DNA of 64,000 nucleotides, taken from positions 27,016,996 to 27,080,995 of the forward strand of contig CM039502.1 in the NCBI GenBank assembly GCA_022432975.1, in the 5' to 3' direction. Below are positions 47,757 to 58,734 of the stretch, piece after piece. A model generated the notes under the pieces. It did not search any database. It saw only the letters and a list, made by a program, of their open reading frames with translations, and was not told the origin of the DNA. The stretch is from Begonia masoniana (lineage: Eukaryota > Streptophyta > Magnoliopsida > Cucurbitales > Begoniaceae). Positions within the stretch are counted from its first letter, which is position 1. Every line of letters begins with the position of its first letter. The translations under genes were made by a program, and so were the position numbers.

Positions 47757-48756
47757 CCGTGGTATGAGAAGCCGCATTGGATTCTCAAGAATTGCGGAGC
47801 CCGAGCCTGATTATGAGGCTTGTTTTTTAAATTTCATTGTGGCAAACACCCAGAGAACTTTGCAAATGTCCGGAATTAAAATGAACAGCTTTAAATTGCT
47901 CACAATGGAACATTACAGTTTGTTTTTTTTTTTTTTTTGCAAAAAAATTAGGTTGGTCAAAATTTGCTAGTGACCCCAAATATATGATTGATTGGAGTTT
48001 TTTTCCTATATTTAAAGATACATTCTTGGGACTTGCGGCGCTTTGCCAACGGGATTCATTGAGTGAGCTTAATGAGTCTCCCAAACAACATTTCAACTTC
48101 AAGAGTGCCGGAGCCACGACTTAACTATCTGAGCAGAAGCCGGCTAAGGAGTCCAAAGTTATAAATTTATAATATTTTCAATTGTAGATAAATATCTGTG
48201 CTTTTAAATTATTACCTTATTAAAATCATAGTTGAATACCGCGGTAACAAATCAAAAGTCGCAAAACCTATTTACAATGTTTATTATTGGTTTGTTGATT
48301 TAATTTGACCACTTTTTTAAAATATTTTTTCTAAAATTTATATTAGAGATTAATTTTTTTATTTTTGCATAGATTGTATAAAAATGAAAGGTGGTCTGGT
48401 TGGGCTCCTTGCAGGCAGAGAAAAGAAGGGAGACAATAGTGGATCTGAGTTGGGTGAAGAGAGAATTAGAATGAACACGGGTCATTTCCCCGCTTCTGGA
48501 TTGGACTCGGACCAACTTGTGTATTTTATTGTTCCAGGGGGGCTGAACCAGAAACCGTTTAGTCCCAGAATGAGCCAGACCCCCCTCGACACGGTTCGAT
48601 TGGTAAATTCAACCCAAAAAAAAGGTATGGAAAGAATTCAAATTTAAATGAAAAACATGAAAAGAACTGCCCCGTGTGCATTTGGCGGGCGCAAACTGCA
48701 GGAATCGAACAGAGCTGCCGAAAAGAAACTGGTGAAGCTGTAAAGAAACTCGGAAC
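47757..48756. other. Unassigned intergenic DNA
   Basis: No LTR termini, gag/pol codons or long ORF on either strand. It includes a T run (about 47923-47938), GAGCCCGAGCCTGATTATGA near 47799, and a GC-richer part (48390-48756) in which short frames overlap. I recognise no gene. Confidence 0.6.
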
Positions 48757-48856
48757 NNNNNNNNNNNNNNNNNNNNNNNNNNNNNNNNNNNNNNNNNNNN
48801 NNNNNNNNNNNNNNNNNNNNNNNNNNNNNNNNNNNNNNNNNNNNNNNNNNNNNNNN
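48757..48856. other. Assembly gap (100 N)
   Basis: Exactly 100 N, abutting a tandem array, so the array probably continues or collapses here. Confidence 0.99.
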
Positions 48857-49872
48857 TTTTTCAAATTTGTAATTTTTTCAAATTTGTAATTTTTTCAAAT
48901 TTGTAATTTTTTTTCGAATTTGTAATTTTTTCAAATTTGTAATTTTTTCAAATTTGTAATTTTTTCAAATTTGTAATTTTTTTTCGAATTTGTAATTTTT
49001 TTTCGAATTTGTAATTTTTTTTCGAATTTGTAATTTTTTCAAATTTGTAATTTTTTCAAATTTGTAATTTTTTTTCGAATTTGTAATTTTTTTTCGAATT
49101 TGTAATTTTTTCAAATTTGTAATTTTTTTTCGAATTTGTAATTTTTTTTCGAATTTGTAATTTTTTTTCGAATTTGTAATTTTTTTTCGAATTTGTAATT
49201 TTTTCAAATTTGTAATTTTTTTTCGAATTTGTAATTTTTTTTCGAATTTGTAATTTTTTTTCGAATTTGTAATTTTTTTTCGAATTTGTAATTTTTTTTC
49301 GAATTTGTAATTTTTTCAAATTTGTAATTTTTTTTCGAATTTGTAATTTTTTCAAATTTGTAATTTTTTTTCGAATTTGTAATTTTTTTTCGAATTTGTA
49401 ATTTTTTTTCGAATTTGTAATTTTTTCAAATTTGTAATTTTTTTTCGAATTTGTAATTTTTTCAAATTTGTAATTTTTTCAAATTTGTAATTTTTTTTCG
49501 AATTTGTAATTTTTTCAAATTTGTAATTTTTTCAAATTTGTAATTTTTTCAAATTTGTAATTTTTTTTCGAATTTGTAATTTTTTCAAATTTGTAATTTT
49601 TTTTCGAATTTGTAATTTTTTCAAATTTGTAATTTTTTCAAATTTGTAATTTTTTCAAATTTGTAATTTTTTTTCGAATTTGTAATTTTTTCAAATTTGT
49701 AATTTTTTTTCGAATTTGTAATTTTTTCAAATTTGTAATTTTTTCAAATTTGTAATTTTTTTTCGAATTTGTAATTTTTTCAAATTTGTAATTTTTTTTC
49801 GAATTTGTAATTTTTTTTCGAATTTGTAATTTTTTCAAATTTGTAATTTTTTTTCGAATTTGTAATTTTTTT
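48857..49872. repeat. AT-rich minisatellite with 17-bp and 19-bp units
   Basis: About 55-57 units with no interruption. Two forms alternate irregularly: CAAATTTGTAATTTTTT (17 bp) and CGAATTTGTAATTTTTTTT (19 bp). The C-to-CG change and the two extra T nearly always go together. It starts at the N gap and ends by fading into AT-rich DNA. Long frames such as repeated KKITNSKKNYKFE are artefacts of the period. Confidence 0.97.
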
Positions 49873-50287
49873 CAAATTTTAATTTCTTTTTATATGTCAA
49901 AATATTTTTTATGATATTTCTGTGATATTTTTTTCTTGCATAGTCTCAAATAATTTTTTTATTAATACATTTAATTTTATACACCTTAACATAACTAATT
50001 ATTAAATTAAGTGAGTAAATATCGTTGTCATATAATTATTAATACTTATTATAATTTTAAATTATTTTTTTAAAAAAACTTATATTATATTAATATAAGT
50101 TGAAAATATTTATATACATTCGGCCCGTTAAACTCGGCTCGTTAACACTTATTAGGCTCGTTGACCTAGCTCGACTCGTTTAACCATTTACTTGCGAGCC
50201 GGCTCGCGTTGAAATTTCATACTTGCTCATTAGGCTCGGTGAGTCAGACTACTTCTGACTCGGCTCGGCTAGCTCGTTTGTCTTCTC
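49873..50287. other. AT-rich DNA and a GGCTCG-rich stretch
   Basis: 49873-50110 is very AT-rich. 50120-50280 repeats GGCTCG, CTCGTT and GAGCCGGCTCG motifs of the kind often found near plant element ends. No gene seen. Confidence 0.5.
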
Positions 50288-50592
50288 TGTAACACCCTAG
50301 AATTTTCCTCAAACATGAGTTGGCCTTGGATTTATTTGTGTTAGGAGGGCATAACAACGACCATTTATTATGATAAGCATTCGATTGAGAAAGAGGATGT
50401 TGGAGAAAAAACAGAGGATTAACGTAGTTGTCTTGTGGAATAGTTGTTTTAAATGAAATTGTTGTTTTAAATAAAAGAAAAAGAAAAATTTATAGAAGAA
50501 GAGTGAAAAGTAGTCTTCCACGTAGAGGTGATGGCGTGTGGTGGGGTAGATTTCATAATTTACCATAATTAAGTGGTGAAATTGGAATAAAG
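50288..50592 (+). mobile_element. 5' part of an LTR (TGTAACACCCTAGAATTTTC type), cut by G5
   Basis: The start resembles the family-F starts at 16668 and 62198. After 305 bp it is interrupted by the reversed LTR of G5. TAAAG (50588-50592) is the expected target duplication; the other side lies beyond the window. Confidence 0.65.
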
Positions 50593-51409
50593 TGTAATGC
50601 CCCGAGTCCTGTGAACCCAGTTCGTTACACATAATCCGAACATAACTGAGAAACTTTGGACCAAATTTAAAACTTTGCTCGGAAGTCAAAAATTTGACAT
50701 TTTTCTAAAGTCTCAAAACATTTAAAATCTTGCAGCGGAAATTCTTTTGAGCAAAACAGAATTAAGCAAAGCTACGAAACAATGTTTGAATAATCGGTTA
50801 AAATATTAAGAAATAATTCGGCCAGAAGAGATCAAGACTTAAGCGTGAAAACTTGAAAATCGTAAAAGTCAAACACATCTGCCGATAAGCAAAGTCAACG
50901 AAAAGGGGTAGAGCCAGAAACTGAAGGCTTACACCGATCACAAAACGACAAAACTTATTATACACTTCTACCGATGATGTAAGCCGGATGATTCACTCAT
51001 CTAACTCACACCGATCACAAAATGACAAACTTATTATACACTTCTACCGATGACGTAAGCCGGATGATTCACTCCTCTAACTCACACCGATCACAAAACG
51101 ACAAAAGCCTTCACTCACAAAATAAAAACACATCGCCCGATCACTAAACGACAAATTTAATGCCTACATCTTCCGATGGCTTTTACTGAAGACATCATCC
51201 GATGGCCTCTACTGAAGACATTCTTCCGATGACGTCAGTCGGATGATTCAATCCTCCAATCATCAGTCGGCTGACAAAACACCCAACTTCTACCGATAGA
51301 CCAAAAGAGACTCTAATAAGGAGCAAACCCGACTGCTAAACCATTTTTGTACATTTTGCTGAAATCATTCTGATCAACACAAATCAACAATTCTTAAAAA
51401 TACAGAATA

Positions 51410-52587
51410 TAATGAATTTATTTATTTTGCAGGTAATGGACTCAATGAAGGCTTGGAGCGGAAGCCCAATTCACATGGCAATGATTAACCTCATCACTTA
51501 ACCTCTTGGGATGCACGAGATGAAAAGAATCAGCTGGATTAGCAGAAGCGGGAATTTGTCTTCCCGGAGACAAATCTTGTAATTTATTTTATGTTGGTTT
51601 TCTTTAAACAAACATTAGTTTTATTTTATGTTGTGGCAAAAACCATTAGCCCTTAGAGTTGTATGGTGGGTAGCTAATTTGGGTTACAGTGAATCATCTT
51701 GATGTGGGAGGCCCAACCCATTAAAAGACAAAATTGAGAAGAAGCACACAAAGAACAATTGGTAGTGGACACAAGGATTGATGACGTGGCACAAGGAGGG
51801 CACTTGATGACATTTGTAAGGGAGGAAGCCTCACCATTGGATGAAGAAGCAAGGACAAGAGGTAGTGGTCACAAGGATTGATGATGTGGCACAAGGAGGA
51901 TGCTTGATGATATTTGTAAGGGAGGAAGTCTCACCATTGGATGAAGTACAAGCACAAATAATCTTGGCCACCCATCATCACACTCATCCAACGGTTCACA
52001 TTCAAACTTACAAAACCCTAGCTACCCTAGGATCTCTATTTAAGTATCACACTTGGCCATTGTATGGGTCTTTTGCCAAATTTAATACAATTGAGGTATT
52101 TCATTTAGACTAGTGTCTAGAGAAAGTCTTCTTCCAAGGGTTGGTGCCCAAGGTAAGGATCGGTTTGCTTAAACCGATTGGAGAGAACCTCCATTATTTA
52201 CAAGATTGTGGTGGCTTGTAAATTCTTACCCTTCCCTCTTCCATACCTCCTTGAGGTTGGATCCATAAGAGGAAGGTAAAACCATACCCAAAGATCGGTT
52301 TTCTTCTCTTGGAAGAAACATTAGCCGAGAGGTCTTCCATACCTCTATCGGCCGGTTCAGGGCTTCAACATTTTTTCTTCCATTTTTTTACTGAATATTT
52401 TTAACACTTCATACGAACTTCATCTTCTACATCTTAGCTTCATTTTCTCTGAAGAAATCGTTTCCATTTGAACATTTTAATGCTTCCGTTTCTGCTTATA
52501 TATTTTATTGCTCTCGGGTTAGCCGACCGGTGAGCAACCCTTACTATTTGGGTGATAACTCGCTCATTTTCAGGTCGTTACCCATCA
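51410..52587 (+). mobile_element. 5' LTR of E3, lacking its first 84 bp
   Basis: It starts directly after GAATA at a point matching 56560 of the 3' LTR and ends TTACCCATCA. Promoter-like TATTTAAG at 52037-52044. Compared with the 3' LTR it lacks insertions of about 14 and 27 bp and the first 84 bp. Confidence 0.85.
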
Positions 52588-52590
52588 TTT

Positions 52591-52602
52591 TGGTATCAGA
52601 GA
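52591..52602 (+). promoter_or_regulatory. Primer-binding site of E3
   Basis: TGGTATCAGAGA, 3 nt after the LTR end; iMet type. Confidence 0.85.
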
Positions 52603-53750
52603 ATAGCTAACATCAGTGGGAACATTTTGGTACCTTTTATTTGTGCTCTTATTTACAAATGTTTAGCTGCATTGTTCGTTGAAGTTAAGTTACATTCTGC
52701 TGTTAACAAAATCAGTTTTCCAGATTTGTGCATTTTCGGGTTTAGCCACTTTAGGTAGCGAATTTCTTTTTATTTTTTGCATTTCTTTGCTTAATATTGT
52801 TCTATTATTATTGTCTAACATTTCATGAGAGTCGTTTAAGTGCAATAACATTGTTTCCATTTCGTTTACTTGCTGTACATTTCATTTCTATACAAAAAAA
52901 CTGTTCAATAAAATCTGCTTTGAGTATTGAACTTGCTCTTGATATTTAGTTGTTGTTTTTGGTTTATTGCTCATACTTTATTCACCTATTGTTGATATTA
53001 GCATGCTTGGATGATATTCTGAATGTTTTGGGGAATAAATCGCTTATAAAGTCACTACATTTAATTTGATGTTTGAAGAAGTTTATAAGGTGTTTGTTGA
53101 AATGACATAACTAAGTAGCATGCAAGAACCCTAAATTTTTTTTTACAAGTTGTTATTTTTATGCCATGAATCTGTCATATTAATGTTTAATGGGGATTAA
53201 AGTGGCCTAACATGCAATAAATGAACTTGAGCTTTAAAAGTGTTGGTAATTGAATATTGCAACGGTTACTAAAAGCTGTATTTTTTTTAATTAGTATAAA
53301 TTGATTGATATTTAAGGGTTCCGTTTCACTAAGTAGTTGATAGCTTTAATTAACCAACTTGGCATAACATTGATCACTAAAGTTTTGTGGACTAAATAGA
53401 ACATTAAATCACTAAACTTGCAAGTAAAAATGTTATGAAACTTTTCATGCAAATCGGTTAAAAATAACAAGAAAACTGTTTTTTTTAACACATCAACTAG
53501 TTTGGAAAGTGTTTGAGAAAATGCCACACCTAATTTTATCACCCAATTGCCTAGTCTTTAAAATGTTTTCTTCTAGTTTAATTTTCTAATTGTAGGTTGT
53601 TTAGTTGTTTTTTTTTAGTAAAGTCAAAAAAAAAAAAAGAGAAAGGAAGAAACCATATCCTAAAACTTAGATTAAGTGTTAACTTTTCCTTTATTCCAAA
53701 AAATTAGAATCACACTTAACTTAACTACATTTCCTAAAATTTAGGGTACG
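52603..53750 (+). other. E3 leader region
   Basis: About 1.1 kb of AT-rich untranslated sequence between the primer site and gag, with an A run at about 53626-53638. No ORF of note. Its 3' part has a decayed relative at 7814-8040. Confidence 0.6.
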
Positions 53751-56316
53751 ATGCAAACAAGAAGTGGAGCTTTAAGGGAACAAAATAGGGGGAAGGAAAC
53801 CCCAAACCCACATCCCATGGCTCTTACCCAACCGGAGGGTGAGTCGAGTATGCAAGGACAAATTAATGGGATAAATGAAGCCCTTATTACCCTAAGCCAA
53901 CAAATTCAAAACATGAATTTGAGATTCGAGGAATCAATGAAGAACAACAGTCGAAGGGAATCCTCCCATAACTTCCCCACGACAACGACGAGACCTTGAA
54001 TCCCCTCGAACGAGAAGATACGAAGGATCTCCTCCAAGGAGAAGATACGAAGAATCTTTTCGAAGGAGAAGTTATAATGAATCCCCGAGACTACGGAGGG
54101 ATGAAGCATCTCCCCAAGAGAAAAGAAAAGTGGAATCCCCTATACGAAGGAGGGATGAAGAAAGGAGGAGATACGAAAATTCCCCTCAACGGAGGAGGAA
54201 CGACGAAACCCCACGAGAGAGAAGAAGAGACCAACCGAGGAGACAATACCGAACTCGTGAATCATTGGATGATATTGATTGGGGTGACGAGGAAGATGAT
54301 GACTATACCCCTATAAGGCGAAGAGATAATGACGAGCTAAAGAACGCCAAAATCACAATTCCCCCATTTAATGGAGCAAGCGATGGGAGCACATTCCTCG
54401 ATTGGGCTGATAAAGTCGAGAGAGTATTTGATTACTACGACTATTTGGAGAGATCGAAAGTAAAGCTCGTATCGGCTGAATTGACGGGTTACGCTGCCCT
54501 TTGGTGGGCCAACCTAAAGAACCAAAGAGCACAAACAAGAGACGAACCAATCGCAACATGGCGAACTATGAAGGCACACATGGAAAGAAGATTTGTGCCA
54601 AGCCATTACCGTCAAGAAATCTTCCTACAAATGCAAAATCTCCGACAAGGAAGTCAAACCGTGGATGAATACCTCATGGAGTTTGAAACTCTAAAGATCC
54701 GAGGAGGTATGGATGAACCCGAAGATCACATAATTGCCCGATTCATACGTGGACTTAACCATGAAATTGGAGATCTAGTCGAAATACAAGCCTTAGATTC
54801 TATGGAAAGAGTTGCACAAATGGCTCAAACCATCGAGAGGCAACTAAAGAGGAAGAAGAAAGCTATTTTTCCCATTAAATTCACTCCTCAAACCTCCAAA
54901 AACCATGAGTTTACTACAAAGACCGAAGACAAGAAGTCATTTAATCGTAATTGGCCTCCAAGAGACTCTATTAGTAAACCTAATGTGAATAATATCAACA
55001 ATCCAAAACCCCGCGACATGAAATGTTTCAAGTGTCTTGGAACGGGTCACTTTCAAGCTCATTGCCCGAACTTACGTACTATGGTAATTCGAGATGGCAT
55101 CATGGAGGAATTGGAAAGTGAGGTTGATGACGGAGAAGTCGAAAAGAGTGAAGTCAATGAAGTAGAAGTAGTAGAGAGTGAAGACGATGAGATGATTCAT
55201 GCGCCTGAGGGAACTCTATTAATGGTTGTTCAACGAACCCTTATATCAAAGAACACTAGAAAAGCATGTCAACGAGAAAACTTATTTCACACCCGATGCA
55301 TGATCAAAGATAAATTGTGTTCTGTGATAATCGACGGAGGAAGCTGTGCAAATGTGGCTTCACAAGATTTGGTAGGAAAGTTATCATTGGAGACTAATGC
55401 TCATCCCCATTCATACAAGTTAAGATGGCTCAATGATAAAGATGATGTCAAAGTTACTAAACGTGTAGCCATAAATTTCAACATTGGAAATTATAAAGAT
55501 TCCGTTATATGTGACGTAGTGCCCATGAGTGTAAGTCACCTAATATTAGGACGACCATGGCAATACGATCGAAGGGCCATACATGATGGAGTCTCAAACT
55601 ACTATTCACTCAAGTTTTGTGGAAGGAACATTACGTTAGTACCTTTGACTCCGGAACAAGTTGCTAAAGATAATGCTACAAGGAAAAAGGGAAAATCAAA
55701 TCTTTTAATGACTAAAGACCAAATAAGAAACACCTTGCTAGAGGAAGAACCTTCAAGTGATAATGAATATGAAGAGAACGAGGATGATGCATCCGATGAA
55801 GAATCCTTAAGTGAGGATGAGAATGAAGAGATCAAAGAGAGAAAGTTCTATTTTGCAAACAATCCACTATTTGAGTGGAATGATCAAAAAGATGGAGGAG
55901 TTGAATTCAACCTTATTGAAAATTTTGAGGATCAACACCAACTAGAAGAAGAACCCTTTCCATTGATGAAACCAAACATTCACAAAATTATTAACAAACC
56001 TATAGATTTTGAAGGTTTATTACTCAAGGATCCATATTATGATGAAACCTCAATACCACATCATTTAGAATCCTTAAGAGTAACCTTAACTTTGGGAAGT
56101 TCGGAGTATAAGTTGGGAAATGTCAAAATTTGTGATACTTATACACAATTTATCTTACCTGAGCCGAAGAAGAGTCGACACATATTTAAGGCAATCTTGG
56201 AATGTTTTGCTCAAAATCATTATTGGTGGCTTAACGGATTACAACTTCTCATTATTATGCTCAATGACTCACTATTTTTCTTGATAGCGAGCTATTTAAT
56301 GAGTCAAACCCAATAG
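53751..56316 (+). CDS. Gag-protease polyprotein of E3, one apparent frameshift
   Basis: It starts MQTRSGALREQNRG at 53751; frame 1 ends at 54000. The main frame is open from before 53941 to the stop at 56316, so the two overlap, with a one-base shift at a CCCC run near 53978. Order: N-terminal coiled-coil-like helix (INEALITLSQQIQNMNLRFEE); an Arg/Ser/Tyr-rich low-complexity segment (about 53985-54255); gag core with AALWWANLKN, RRFVPSHYRQEIFLQMQNLRQGS and ARFIRGLNHEIGDLVEIQ; a CCHC knuckle CFKCLGTGHFQAHC (near 55024); and a protease-like domain with IIDGGSCANVAS (Asp codon 55333-55335) to LILGRPWQYDRRAIHDG. That DGGSC type is, from memory, found in CRM/Reina-like chromoviruses. An acidic tail (EEEPSSDNEYEENEDD) follows, then about 200 codons I do not recognise. 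No RT follows. Confidence 0.88.
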
Positions 56317-56475
56317 TTGTGGACATTTCTTGGTGGATAAGAATCATAAGCAACCACCTAGAAGATTCAACTTTGATAATGGTATACCAATATCTTTTAA
56401 TAGATATTTGGAGATGAACATCGTGGTGACCCAAGAAAGGGATTTGAGGACAAATCCTAAATTAGTTGGGGAGGA
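56317..56475 (+). other. E3 3' internal end and polypurine tract
   Basis: A frame here reads RDLRTNPKLVGEDDV, like the last codons of chromovirus integrases before the LTR (from memory). This suggests that RT to integrase were deleted and only the extreme 3' end kept. The polypurine run GGGGAGGA at 56468-56475 abuts the LTR start TGATG. Confidence 0.6.
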
Positions 56476-57779
56476 TGATGTGCCAATAGGCCCAAAAGCC
56501 CAATCCAAGACTAAGGCCCAATCCATATCCAAAGCTCATACTAATTATTACTTGCTTACTAATGACTTTATTTCTTTTGCAGGTAATGGACTCAATGAAG
56601 GCTTGGAGCGGAAGCCCAATTCACATGGCAATGATCAACCTCATCACTTAACCTCTTGGGATGCACGAGATGAAAAGAATCAGCTGGATTAGCAGAAGCG
56701 GGAATTTGTCTTCCCGGAGACAAATCTTGTAATTTATTTTATGTTGGTTTTCTTTAAACAAACATTAGTTTTATTTTATGTTGTGGCAAAAACCATTAGC
56801 CCTTAGAGTTGTATGGTGGGTAGCTAATTTGGGTTAAAGTGAATCATCTTGATGTGGGAGGCCCAACCCATTAGAAGACAAAATTGAGAAGAAACACACA
56901 AAGAACAATTGGTAGTGGACACAAGGATTGATGACGTGGCACAAGGAGGGCACTTGATGACATTTGTAAGGAGGCCATATTAGGGAGGAAGCCTCACCAT
57001 TGGATGAAGAAGCAAGGACAAGAGGTAGTGGTCACAAGGATTAATGATGTGGCACAAGGAGGATGCTTGATGATATTTGTAAGGGAGGAAGCCTCACCAT
57101 TGGATGAAGTACAAGCACAAATAATCTTGGCCACCCATCATCACACTCATCCAACGGTTCACATTCAAACTTACAAAACCCTAGCTACCCTAGGATCTCT
57201 ATTTAAGCATCACATTTGGCCATTGTATGGGTCTTTTGCCAAATTTAATACAATTGAGGTATTTCATTTAGACTAGTGTCTAGAGAAAGTCTTCTTCCAA
57301 GGGTTGGTGCCATTGGAAATCCCACCAAGGGTTGGTGCCCAAGGTAAGGATCGGTTTGCTTAAACCGATTGGAGAGAACCTCCATTATTTACAAGCTTGT
57401 GGTGGCTTGTAAATTCTTACCCTTCCCTCTTCCCCACCTCCTTGAGGTTGGATCCATAAGAGGAAGGTAAAACCATACCCAAAGATCGGTTTTCTTCTCT
57501 TGGAAGAAACATTAGCCGAGAGGTCTTCCATACCTCTATCGGCCGGTTCAGGGCTTCAACATTTTTTCTTCCATTTTTTTTACTGAATATTTTTAACACT
57601 TCATACGAACTTCATCTTCTACATCTTAGCTTCATTTTCTCTGAAGAAATCGTTTCCATTTGAACATTTTAATGCTTCCGTTTCTGCTTATATATTTTAT
57701 TGCTCTCGGGTTAGCCGACCGGTGAGCAACCCTTACTATTTGGGTGATAACTCGCTCATTTTCAGGTCGTTACCCATCA
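56476..57779 (+). mobile_element. 3' LTR of E3 (1304 bp)
   Basis: TGATGTGCCAATAGG to TTACCCATCA, with inverted termini TGATG/CATCA. Placing the start at 56476 rather than 56560 is supported by the adjacent polypurine tract and these termini. The GAATA duplication follows. Confidence 0.85.
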
Positions 57780-58180
57780 GAATAGCAAGCTACAATCGAA
57801 ATCAAATCATATTTCTAAATCCAGAAAAGAAGTTCACAGAAGCGTTAAAAGCTGTATCAAACTTCTACTATCATTTAAAATTCTCAGAACATTTCATCAG
57901 AATACCTAGCCACTGAAAACTCTCATTCAGACAAAAGTTAATGTGATGACCCAAATGTGAACGTATGGGGACGACTGCGTGGCAAACCTCGGGTTGTGGG
58001 GCAAACCTCGGGACCTAAGCCGAGTGTAGGCGAATCCCGGACTCGAGAATAGGCAAATCTCGGGTCGTAAAGAGGGGGTCGTCACAATACCACATCGCTT
58101 GGGGAAGTATGTGAAAATGAAACATATGTAAGAGATCCCTCCCAAGATAGTAAGACGCGTTTTGGAGCACGATTGACAAC

Positions 58181-58260
58181 GGATCCCATAAGAACTTCGA
58201 AGTTAAAAGTGCTTCGGTGAGAGCAATTCCAGGTTGGGTGACCTTCCGGGAAGTTCTCGC
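58181..58260 (+). ncRNA. 5S rRNA-like segment, Cassandra 3 5' LTR
   Basis: GGATCCCATAAGAACTTCGA then AGTTAAAAGTGCTTCGGTGA, CCAGGTTGGGTGACC and GGGAAGTTCTC correspond to 5S rRNA from about residue 40 onward. It includes the polymerase III internal promoter region. Not a genuine 5S gene: the 5' third is absent and it is bounded by LTR sequence. Confidence 0.8.
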
Positions 58261-58654
58261 CAAACAAAGCCGTGAGGGGAGGATATTGGGCTGCGGCCCA
58301 ATCCCCAGAGCGGAAAATATCTTGCTGGAAAAAGGGGTCGTTACAAATGATATCAGAGCCTGTACCCAACCGGAAATGTGGCCAACGAGGACGTTGGGCC
58401 CCCGTGGGGGGTGATTGTGATGACCCAAATGTGAACGTATGGGGACGACTGTGAGGCAAATCTCAGGTTGTGGGGTAAACCTCGGGACCTAAGCCGAGTG
58501 TAGGCGAATCCCGGACTCAAGTATAGGCGAATCCCGGGTCGTAAAGAGGGGGTCGTCACAATACCACATCGCTTGGGGAAGTATGTGGAAATGAAACATA
58601 TGTAAGAGATCCCTCCCAAGATAGTAAAACGCGTTTTGGAGCACGATTGACAAC

Positions 58655-58734
58655 GGATCCCATAAGAACTCCGAAGTTAAAAGTGCTTCTGTGAGAGCAA
58701 TTCCAGGTTGGGTGACCTTCCGGGAAGTTCTCGC
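58655..58734 (+). ncRNA. 5S rRNA-like segment, Cassandra 3 3' LTR
   Basis: Same segment as in the 5' LTR with few differences (CTCCGAAG here, CTTCGAAG there; CTTCTGTG here, CTTCGGTG there). Confidence 0.8.

Larger units (their letters stand above)
51410..57779 (+). mobile_element. E3: non-autonomous gag-protease LTR element, TSD GAATA
   Basis: LTRs 51410-52587 and 56476-57779, primer site, one long gag-protease gene and polypurine tract, flanked by GAATA at 51405-51409 and 57780-57784. Flanking DNA rejoins to ordinary family-B LTR sequence. There is no RT, RNase H or integrase, so it must have used enzymes from another element. The LTRs are almost identical outside two small insertions, so it is young. 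Confidence 0.92.

Noticed and set aside
48384..48647. 87-codon plus-strand ORF in unassigned DNA, as a host gene
   Set aside because: No recognisable domain, no splice context I can defend, and it ends in low-complexity sequence; too weak to report as a gene.
48965..49838. Long minus-strand ORFs encoding repeated KKITNSKKNYKFE
   Set aside because: They arise from the 17/19-bp minisatellite read through in frame; no start context, no codon variation and no gene neighbours.
56330..56692. 120-codon ORF overlapping the E3 3' LTR as a separate gene
   Set aside because: It runs from the internal 3' end into the LTR. Only the short DLRTNPKLVGEDD string resembles a coding remnant; the LTR part is non-coding, and the 5' LTR copy lacks an equivalent start.
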